In this document: positions 33,121 through 38,653 of the stretch, piece after piece
Layout of the letters: each line of letters opens with the position of its first letter
Position numbering within the stretch: the first letter of the stretch is position 1
From: Candidatus Latescibacterota bacterium
Lineage (GTDB): Bacteria > Latescibacterota > UBA2968 > UBA8231
Direction: 5' to 3'
DNA length: 38,653 bases
Assembly: GCA_007136405.1 (NCBI GenBank)
Contig: SLHA01000108.1
Span: 1 to 38,653, forward strand
Program-made: the position numbers and the translations under genes
The notes under the pieces: model-generated
Seen by the model: the letters and a program-made list of their open reading frames with translations, nothing else
The model's database searches: none
What the model was told of the DNA's origin: nothing

Positions 33121-34013
33121 TGGCGCCCGCTGCCTGGTGGAGTTATGTGTTGCTGGTGGGTGCTGCGCTCGGGTGGAGTCTGAACGGGGTGATCATCAAA
33201 TCGGTGGTCATGGGCGCGCTGACCATCGCGTTCTATCGCAGCGCCGTGGCCGCGGTCTTTCTGCTACCGTGGGCCTGGCGCCGACGGCGCCGGCCGGACC
33301 GGTCCAGTCTGGAGGCGGCTGCGGCTTACGCCGCAACGGTTGTGCTGCTGGTGTTGGCCACCAAGGGAACCACGGCGGCCAATGCGATCATCCTGCATTA
33401 CACGGCGCCTTTCTACGTGTTCGTGATTGGCATCCCGCTGCTTGGTGAGCGTCCCGGTCAGCGGGACTGGATCGCCCTGATCCTGGCCATGCTCGGCGTC
33501 GGCTGCATCATGGCCGGTGCCGGCAGTGCAGACTGGCAGGGAATCGGGTACGGCGTCGGCAGCGGCATGGCCTTCGCCATGGTCATCCTGATCCTGCGGC
33601 GCGACCACGCTCGTGATCCGGTGTGGGTGACCTTCTTCAACAACGCCGTCGTCGCTTTCCTGCTGCTGCCGTGGGTATGGCAGGATCTCATACTGGACCG
33701 GCGCGATTTCGTACTCATGGTAATCATGGGTGTTTTCCAGCTCGGGGTTCCCTATGTGATGTTCAGCACGGCCGTGCGTCAGGTTCGTGCCATGGAAGCT
33801 TCACTCATCGCGTTGCTGGAACCGCTGCTCAATCCGGTATGGGTAGCTCTGGCGGTGGGCGAGGTTCCCTCCCGCTGGACGGTGCTCGGTGGCAGCGTGG
33901 TGCTCGCTGCCCTGGCTTCGCGCTACGTTTTCGGCAGCCGATCGAAAACGCCGGTGTCAGACCGGGACCGTCCTCCCCTGCCGGCGCCGCCCGGCGACCC
34001 GCTGGTGCCCTGA
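33120..34013 (+). CDS. EamA/DMT-family transporter
   Basis: A 297-residue integral membrane protein with about ten hydrophobic helices in two EamA halves. The first starts WWSYVLLVGAALGWSLNGVI, and the second is around GMAFAMVILILRRDHARD to SVVLAALASRYVFG. Features seen in the family are FYRSAVAAVFLLPWAW, NAIILHYTAPFYVFVIGIPL with LGERPGQRDW, and SLIALLEPLLNPVWVALAVGE near the end. DMT transporters export or import small metabolites; the substrate is not predictable. The ATG at 33120 overlaps the stop of the deacetylase-like gene by 1 nt (TGATG). It therefore closes a three-gene unit and may move the substrate or product of the glycyl radical enzyme. Confidence 0.92.
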   Translation: MAPAAWWSYVLLVGAALGWSLNGVIIKSVVMGALTIAFYRSAVAAVFLLPWAWRRRRRPDRSSLEAAAAYAATVVLLVLATKGTTAANAIILHYTAPFYVFVIGIPLLGERPGQRDWIALILAMLGVGCIMAGAGSADWQGIGYGVGSGMAFAMVILILRRDHARDPVWVTFFNNAVVAFLLLPWVWQDLILDRRDFVLMVIMGVFQLGVPYVMFSTAVRQVRAMEASLIALLEPLLNPVWVALAVGEVPSRWTVLGGSVVLAALASRYVFGSRSKTPVSDRDRPPLPAPPGDPLVP

Positions 34014-34044
34014 CCGGAGCCTGGGAACTGAGCATACCCTGGCC

Positions 34045-34118
34045 CGGCCGGTGCAGTGGCGCCGCCCGGCGCACGGTTGCAGTCCGGCGCATGGATACCG
34101 GCCGGTGCAGTGGCGCCG
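34045..34118. repeat. 20-bp perfect direct repeat pair upstream of the glycerophosphodiesterase gene
   Basis: CGGCCGGTGCAGTGGCGCCG occurs at 34045-34064 and 34099-34118, 54 bp apart. A -10-like TAGAAT lies at 34134-34139, and the right copy covers the position of its missing -35. Confidence 0.8.
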
Positions 34119-34198
34119 GCCTCGTGCCATGACTAGAATATGCGGTACGGCGACCGCAGAGCAGATCTGGTTCGTCCAGTTCAGTCCGGGAGAACGGT

Positions 34199-35101
34199 AT
34201 GCTGCTCAGAATCATCGCGCTGGCCACAGTCCTCGTACTGATCTTGGTACTTGGCGTGTTCCTGCTGCCCGTCAGGAAAGTCGACCCGCATCCTGCCATC
34301 GTCTACGACGAGTTCAGGAACATCGCCCACCGCGGTGGCGCCGATCTGGCCCCGGAAAACACCCTGCCGGCGTTTCGCCGGGGCCTGGAAGCGGGTGCGG
34401 ATATTCTGGAGATGGACGTGCACCACACCGCCGATGCCCGCCTGGTCGTCATCCATGACTTCAGCGTGGACCGCACGACGGATGGTTCAGGCGCGGTGGA
34501 TTCGCTGACCCTGGCCCAGCTGCAGGAGCTGGATGCGGGTTATCACTGGCGTGACGCCAGCGGCTCGTATCCGTACCGGGGCCGGGGAATCCGTATACCC
34601 ACCCTGCAGGAAGTGTTCGAGGCCTTTCCGGAGCAGCGCATGGTGGTGGAACTGAAACCTTCGGATGCCGTCGTAGCCCGCGACCTGTGTTCCGCCCTGC
34701 GCGCCTGCGGCACGGCGGAAAGCGTGGTCGTCGCTTCCTTTCATTACAGTGCCCTGCGTGCCTTTCGGGCAGCCTGTCCGGAGGTGGCCACATCGGCAAG
34801 CAGCCGCGAAGCCACCGTGTACTGGCTCCTGCACGCCATAGGCTTGAGTAAACTGTACTCCCCCGCCTTCAACGTTCTCCAGATGCCCATGCGCGCCCGG
34901 AGCCTGCAGCTGATCACGCCGCGGTTCGTCCGCAAGGCGCGGGCCCGCGGTCTTCCGGTGGAAGTGTGGACCATCAATGACGACCAGGCGATGGTCGAGC
35001 TGCTGGATCTGGGCGTGGATGGCATCATGACCGACCGTCCCGACCTGCTGCGGCAGGTACTGCGTCGGAACCCACCCCGCCCAACCGGCCATGTCCGCTG
35101 A
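34199..35101 (+). CDS. Glycerophosphodiester phosphodiesterase
   Basis: A 300-residue enzyme that hydrolyses glycerophosphodiesters to glycerol 3-phosphate and an alcohol. Residues 3-23 are a membrane helix or uncleaved signal anchor, so the catalytic domain probably lies outside the inner membrane. Active-site residues are visible: His44 in AHRGGADLAPENT, Glu71 and Asp73 in EMDVHHT, and His86 in VVIHDFSVDRTT. VVELKPSDA and LPVEVWTINDDQAM, then VDGIMTDRPDLL, complete the GDPD pattern. GGGAG lies upstream of the ATG. The zinc-ribbon gene begins inside its last codons. Confidence 0.93.
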   Translation: MLLRIIALATVLVLILVLGVFLLPVRKVDPHPAIVYDEFRNIAHRGGADLAPENTLPAFRRGLEAGADILEMDVHHTADARLVVIHDFSVDRTTDGSGAVDSLTLAQLQELDAGYHWRDASGSYPYRGRGIRIPTLQEVFEAFPEQRMVVELKPSDAVVARDLCSALRACGTAESVVVASFHYSALRAFRAACPEVATSASSREATVYWLLHAIGLSKLYSPAFNVLQMPMRARSLQLITPRFVRKARARGLPVEVWTINDDQAMVELLDLGVDGIMTDRPDLLRQVLRRNPPRPTGHVR

Positions 35102-35342
35102 GCTTCGCACCATATCCATACACTGCGCCCGTTGCCGGTCGCTGTTGTACCGGTACCGCAAAGGTGGGCGCGGCGGTCTGGTCAAATGCCGGCCGGAGCG
35201 CATCACCGAAGATCGTACCGCCGGAGACCTGCGTTGTCCCCAATGCGGCCAGGAGTTCGCCCGCGCAGTGACCATGGGCGGCGGTCCAGCCCACAAGATC
35301 ATTCGCGGCAAGGTCTATACCCGCGGCATGTCGCGCAAGTAG
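35091..35342 (+). CDS. Small zinc-ribbon protein
   Basis: An 83-residue basic protein with two Cys pairs, CARC near residue 12 and CPQC near residue 49, which would bind one zinc in a ribbon fold. The ATG overlaps the glycerophosphodiesterase gene by 11 nt, so translation is probably coupled. The sequence between the pairs (RYRKGGRGGLVKCRP) is Arg/Gly/Lys-rich and could contact nucleic acid. I do not recognise the family. It reads rightward and converges on the TIM-barrel gene across the 30-bp repeats. Confidence 0.72.
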   Translation: MSAELRTISIHCARCRSLLYRYRKGGRGGLVKCRPERITEDRTAGDLRCPQCGQEFARAVTMGGGPAHKIIRGKVYTRGMSRK

Positions 35343-35392
35343 ACTCCGCACACTCACGATATATCGGGCACGATCGTTAGGTGCCGGCAGCT

Positions 35393-35482
35393 GGGCGGCC
35401 GGAACGCGAGCTGCTGATAGCCGGGCCGCTGGAACGCGAGATGCTGATAGCCGGGCGGCCGGAACGCGAGATGCTGATAGCC
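35393..35482. repeat. Three 30-bp tandem repeats between convergent genes
   Basis: Units begin at 35393, 35423 and 35453 with an exact 30-bp period. The core GGAACGCGAGATGCTGATAG is nearly invariant; unit 1 has GAGCTGCTG and unit 2 has GGGCCGCT at the left edge. No unique spacers are present. The repeats follow the zinc-ribbon stop by 50 bp and end 20 bp before the stop of the leftward TIM-barrel gene. Confidence 0.92.
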
Positions 35483-35502
35483 GGACCGGCGGCGACCAGC
35501 GG

Positions 35503-36252
35503 TCAACCGACCGTGTTGCGCATGGTTTCGACGCATTTCTTCAGGGCCGGGACCGGATTTTCCGGATCCGCCTCGTACTCGATTACGGCCATGCCGTCGA
35601 AGCCATGTTCTTCCAGCGCGTCCACCAGAGCGCGCAGATCCAGGTTCCCCGTGCCCACGACCACATCTTCCCACATACCATCCCGGCCGAAGACGAAATC
35701 CTTGTAATGCACGCTGTACACCTGGCCGGCGAAGTCGCTGGCCCACTGCACCGGATTGCCCTGCCGGGGGCCGATCTGCATGGCCCAGGCCGTGTCCAGG
35801 CACAGGCCGATCTCCGGCCCGCCGAGGCCGATGAGGTGCTTGAGCACCCCCGGCTGCCCGCCGAACGAATAACCACCATGACAATGGATACCCACACGCA
35901 TGTCGAACTCGCGGCACCAGGTCCGGACCCTGGGGATAGCGCGCGTGTAGGTATCAAGCGTGAAGTGGCAGGAGATGTGACCGGCGCCGGCGAGGGCGGC
36001 GCACTCGAACCAGGCTTTCTCCTTGTCTTCGCCGGTGAATGTCTGCACGCCGATCGAGACGACCGCGACACCATTATCGGCATATTGATTGACAACGTCT
36101 TTCCAGGCAGCTGGATCGTCGAAATCCGCGTGCACCCCGCACACTTCGATCTTGTCCAGGCCGATCTCCCGTACTTTTGCCGCCACTTCCGTGTTGTCTT
36201 TGAAGTTGCGGAAGCAATAACTCTGTACCCCGTAATCCAATGCGGCGCCCAT
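35503..36252 (-). CDS. Sugar phosphate isomerase/epimerase (xylose-isomerase-like TIM barrel)
   Basis: A 249-residue TIM-barrel protein. It begins DYGVQSYCFRNFKDNTEVA and has LDKIEVCGVHADFDDPAAW, GVAVVSIGVQTFTGE, VGIHCHGGYSFGGQP, IGLCLDTAWAMQIG, VYSVHYKDFVFG and GMAVIEYEAD. These supply the Glu, Asp, His, Glu metal ligands typical of the superfamily. It resembles inosose dehydratase/IolE-like and 2-keto-inositol-type members; the exact substrate is open. CGGAGGG precedes the ATG, and the promoter at 36323-36351 lies 70 nt upstream. It is divergent from the NADAR gene. It is a distant homologue of the protein at 8446-9267. Confidence 0.9.
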   Translation of the reverse strand: MGAALDYGVQSYCFRNFKDNTEVAAKVREIGLDKIEVCGVHADFDDPAAWKDVVNQYADNGVAVVSIGVQTFTGEDKEKAWFECAALAGAGHISCHFTLDTYTRAIPRVRTWCREFDMRVGIHCHGGYSFGGQPGVLKHLIGLGGPEIGLCLDTAWAMQIGPRQGNPVQWASDFAGQVYSVHYKDFVFGRDGMWEDVVVGTGNLDLRALVDALEEHGFDGMAVIEYEADPENPVPALKKCVETMRNTVG

Positions 36253-36322
36253 GATGGCCCTCCGTATGAGGTAAGTGGTTCCGGGGCCGCCCCTCCCTCA
36301 GCAACAGGGCGGCTCCTCAGGC

Positions 36323-36351
36323 AATATATTTCGTCATCGAGGCACCTTCAA
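36323..36351 (-). promoter_or_regulatory. Sigma70-type promoter for the TIM-barrel gene
   Basis: On the minus strand, TTGAAG (36351-36346) and TATATT (36328-36323) are 17 nt apart. The start near 36316 gives a leader of about 64 nt. Confidence 0.75.
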
Positions 36352-36372
36352 GCGCATCGGCGGCCTCGTGCC

Positions 36373-36401
36373 TTGATGCGGCCGCGCTGCGGGTCTATAC
36401 T
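36373..36401 (+). promoter_or_regulatory. Sigma70-type promoter for the NADAR/amidohydrolase genes
   Basis: TTGATG (36373-36378) and TATACT (36396-36401) are 17 nt apart. The start near 36408 gives a leader of about 32 nt before the GTG at 36440. It stands back-to-back with the TIM-barrel promoter, 21 bp between the -35 boxes. Confidence 0.75.
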
Positions 36402-36439
36402 CCTGCACCATGTAACCCACTCCGGAGAACGGCAGAACC

Positions 36440-36895
36440 GTGAATCCTGACACCCCGATCCGCTATTTCGCCCCAGACCAGGCCGGCTTCGAATTCTGTA
36501 ACTTTTCGCCGCATGGCTTCATGCTGGATGGAACGTTCTGGAAGACGGTCGAACACTATTTCCAGGCCCAGAAATTCCCGGGTCACCCGCACCAGGAGAC
36601 CATTCGCAGGGCGGTCACTCCGCAAGCAGCCAAATCGCTGGGCCAGACCCGCCAGTACCCACTGCGCCATGACTGGGAACAGATCAAGGAAGAGGTCATG
36701 CAGCGCGCCCTGCGCGCCAAGTTCAGCGACCCCGATCTGGCGGCCCTGCTGCTCGCCACGGGCGACCGTGAACTGGTGGAGGACGCCGAGGATGATCCAT
36801 ACTGGGCCCGTGGACGCGACGGAACGGGACTCAACCGTGCCGGTGAGCTGCTCATGCAGGTGCGCACCGAACTCCGGCTTCGCCACGGCCCATGA
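36440..36895 (+). CDS. NADAR (YbiA-like) domain protein
   Basis: A 151-residue single-domain protein with the family pattern: PIRYFAPDQAGFEFCNFSPH, then FWKTVEHYFQAQKF, ARGRDGTGLNRAGELLM at the C-terminus. YbiA-type members hydrolyse N-glycosidic bonds in riboflavin intermediates, and other NADAR proteins remove ADP-ribose from modified guanines and can serve as DarT antitoxins. No DarT-like toxin is adjacent, so the housekeeping role is more likely here. The start is GTG at 36440, with CGGAG about 12 nt upstream and a good promoter 40 nt away. The amidohydrolase gene follows after 31 nt. Confidence 0.92.
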   Translation: MNPDTPIRYFAPDQAGFEFCNFSPHGFMLDGTFWKTVEHYFQAQKFPGHPHQETIRRAVTPQAAKSLGQTRQYPLRHDWEQIKEEVMQRALRAKFSDPDLAALLLATGDRELVEDAEDDPYWARGRDGTGLNRAGELLMQVRTELRLRHGP

Positions 36896-36926
36896 CGCGG
36901 CCCATGGGGCCAGGGAGGACTGTCTC

Positions 36927-38510
36927 GTGTATGATCTGCTGATCCAGGGCGCCCGAATCGTGGACGGCCTGGGGGGACCTCCGTATCGAGCCGACATCGC
37001 CACCAGCAAGGATCGCATCGCTGCCATCGGCCCACCGCCGCAGGCGCAGGCCGCCCGGGTGATCGATGCAACCGGCCTGTGCGCGGCGCCCGGATTCATC
37101 GACGCCCACACGCACTCGGACCTGCCGTTGCTGGCGGACCCCCTGGCCCAGAGCAAAGTCCGGCAGGGCGTGACCACGGAGGTCATCGGCAACTGCGGCA
37201 GTTCCTGCGCGCCGCTGACCGGCGACGCGCTGGCGGGAGTCCGGAGAAATGCCGAGCTGCTCGAGCTGGACGTCGGTTGGCGCAGCTTCGGCGCCTACCT
37301 GGAACGGCTGAGCGCCACGGGCACCGCCGTCAACGTGGTGCCCCAGGTGGGACACAACACCGTGCGCGCAGCCGTCATGGGAGCCGGAGACGAACAGCCG
37401 GATACGGACCAGCTGAGCGCCATGGAACGCTGCGTCGAACAAGCCATGGACGAAGGCGCTCGCGGCCTATCGACCGGTCTGTACTACCCTCCGGGCGCTT
37501 ATGCACGGACCCCGGAAGTCGTCGCGCTGGCGCGGGTGGCCGCGCGCCGGGGCGGCTTTTACACCAGTCATATCCGCAGCGAAAGCGACGGCCTGCTGGA
37601 TGCGGTTCAGGAGGCCGCTGAGATCGGCCGCCAGGCGCAGCTGCCGGTCGAGATCGCGCATGTCAAGGCATCGGGCTATCGCAATTGGGACAAGGCGGAC
37701 GCCCTCGTCGATCTGCTGGAACAGACGCGGACACAAGGTGTCCAGCTCATCTGCGACCAGTACCCGTACCACGCCAGTTCCACCTGGCTGGCCTCCATGT
37801 TGCCGTACTGGGCCCAGTCCGGAGGCGGCGCCGGCATCGCCGCGCGCCTGCGTGACCCGGCCTGCCGGCGGCAACTGCACCAGGATCTGGAGGCGAACCG
37901 GGCCGCATGGGAAAACCGCAGCGGTGTTCGTGACGGCACCGGAATCATGATCAGTTCCTGCCCGGCACGTCCCGAACTGCAGGGACAGACCGTGGCGGCA
38001 TTGGCCGCGTCCGCGGGCGGCAGCGAGTTGGACGCCGTGCTGGATCTGCTCATAGAAACGCAATGCCAGGTATCGTGCGTCTGGTTCAGCCAGTCCGAGG
38101 AGGTGGTCAAACGTCTCATGAGGTTGCCGTTTGTCGCCATCGGCAGTGATGCCGGCGCCCTGTCCCCCCATGGCCTCCTGGGCCGTCGCCAGTCGCACCC
38201 CCGCAGTTATGGCACCTTCGCCCGGGTGCTGGGCCGGTATTGCCGCCAGGACGGCGTTCTGTCGCTGGCGGATGCCGTGCGCAAGATGACGTCGCTGCCC
38301 GCCACCCACATGGGTCTGCGCGACAGAGGCGCAATCCGCGTCGGTGCCATGGCGGACCTGGTTCTCTTCGACGCCGATCGCGTCCTCGATCAGGCCACCT
38401 TCGACGCCCCGCACCAGTATGCCACGGGTATCTCCTGGGTCCTATGCAATGGACAGCCGGTGATACAGGCAGGCGAACACACCGGGGCTCTGCCTGGGAG
38501 GGTTCTATAG
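36927..38510 (+). CDS. N-acyl-D-amino-acid deacylase-type amidohydrolase
   Basis: A 527-residue metal-dependent hydrolase of the D-aminoacylase/dihydroorotase superfamily. It starts YDLLIQGARIVDGLGGPPY, then APGFIDAHTHSDLPLL (metal-binding HTH), VRQGVTTEVIGNCGSSCAP, GARGLSTGLYYPPGAYA, YTSHIRSESDG, IAHVKASG, AIGSDAGALSPHG and HPRSYGTFARVLGRY. It ends with the usual composite beta domain (GAIRVGAMADLVLFD). Family members deacylate N-acyl-D-amino acids, which arise in peptidoglycan or D-amino-acid turnover. The GTG at 36927 is chosen because GGGAGGAC lies about 7 nt upstream and the conserved N-terminus begins there; an ATG at 36931 is out of frame. It probably shares a transcript with the NADAR gene. 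Confidence 0.93.
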   Translation: MYDLLIQGARIVDGLGGPPYRADIATSKDRIAAIGPPPQAQAARVIDATGLCAAPGFIDAHTHSDLPLLADPLAQSKVRQGVTTEVIGNCGSSCAPLTGDALAGVRRNAELLELDVGWRSFGAYLERLSATGTAVNVVPQVGHNTVRAAVMGAGDEQPDTDQLSAMERCVEQAMDEGARGLSTGLYYPPGAYARTPEVVALARVAARRGGFYTSHIRSESDGLLDAVQEAAEIGRQAQLPVEIAHVKASGYRNWDKADALVDLLEQTRTQGVQLICDQYPYHASSTWLASMLPYWAQSGGGAGIAARLRDPACRRQLHQDLEANRAAWENRSGVRDGTGIMISSCPARPELQGQTVAALAASAGGSELDAVLDLLIETQCQVSCVWFSQSEEVVKRLMRLPFVAIGSDAGALSPHGLLGRRQSHPRSYGTFARVLGRYCRQDGVLSLADAVRKMTSLPATHMGLRDRGAIRVGAMADLVLFDADRVLDQATFDAPHQYATGISWVLCNGQPVIQAGEHTGALPGRVL

Positions 38511-38653
38511 TGTCCTGTCCGACCCATCAGCGTGAGCACCGAGAGCGACACGGAGGCCATCGCGCCCGTACCGAGGCGCGGACGCCCTTACCGGAACCGC
38601 GAACGGGTTGGCGCGCCGCTTTGTCGCCCAGTTTAACCCTACTCGATGGATAG
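38511..38653. other. Right-edge non-coding stretch
   Basis: The last 143 bp after the amidohydrolase stop show no supported gene, hairpin terminator or repeat. Confidence 0.4.

Noticed and set aside
35393..35482. CRISPR array or 10-residue protein repeat
   Set aside because: There are only three contiguous 30-bp units without spacers, and they lie beyond the stops of both flanking genes, so translation of the repeat is unsupported.
36440..36895. DarT-NADAR toxin-antitoxin pair
   Set aside because: The NADAR domain is clear, but no DarT-like toxin gene is adjacent; the neighbours are an isomerase and an amidohydrolase.
1..38653. tRNA or rRNA genes
   Set aside because: I looked for T-loop-like GTTCGAA patterns with acceptor stems and found only matches inside protein genes; nothing resembles rRNA.

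Overview
The window is a GC-rich bacterial chromosome fragment with about 31 protein genes and no recognisable rRNA, tRNA, transposase or CRISPR. Several traits point to an uncultured FCB-type lineage, with Latescibacterota as my best guess. They are a secreted M6 protease ending in a FlgD/type A-sorting-like C-terminus, two Gfo/Idh/MocA oxidoreductases, two xylose-isomerase-like TIM barrels, a glycyl radical enzyme, and a complete proteasome locus with a UBact-type tag. This is inference from gene content; no marker gene fixes the phylum.

Region 1 (1-9.3 kb) is mostly cell-envelope genes on the minus strand. It holds two exported proteins sharing a FlgT-C-like domain, the M6 protease overlapping a GAF/HD-GYP signalling protein behind a near-consensus promoter, a putative outer-membrane beta-barrel protein, and a plus-strand sugar isomerase. 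Region 2 (9.4-11.3 kb) has a cyclic-nucleotide-binding protein, an overlapping small basic protein and 0.86 kb of repeat-bearing non-coding DNA. Region 3 (11.3-15.9 kb, plus strand) has an oxidoreductase, an S9 peptidase and gatB.

Region 4 (15.9-23.4 kb, minus strand) is the centrepiece. Reading in transcription order it is lepB, ARC/Mpa ATPase, dop, UBact (Pup-like tag), prcB, prcA, pafA. The genes are joined by 1-4 nt overlaps or short gaps, and one good sigma70-type promoter lies upstream of lepB. All steps of tagging, unfolding and degradation are encoded. Key active-site residues are visible, including Thr37/Asp/Lys of PrcB, the Walker motifs of ARC, the GLETEYG motifs of PafA and Dop, and a C-terminal TGQ on the tag.

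Region 5 (23.7-28.9 kb) has a lipoprotein, a minus-strand operon (phosphodiester glycosidase lipoprotein, Ldh2-type dehydrogenase, oxidoreductase) and an alpha/beta hydrolase. Region 6 (29.2-35.3 kb) has a glycyl radical enzyme behind a 16-bp tandem array, a polysaccharide-deacetylase-like protein, an EamA transporter, a glycerophosphodiesterase and a small zinc-ribbon protein. Region 7 (35.4-38.5 kb) has a second TIM-barrel isomerase divergent from a NADAR protein and a D-aminoacylase-type amidohydrolase.

A recurring feature is that many intergenic gaps carry their own private short direct repeats (12-36 bp units, different at each locus). Several are in register with a promoter -10 box, and two sit between convergent genes.
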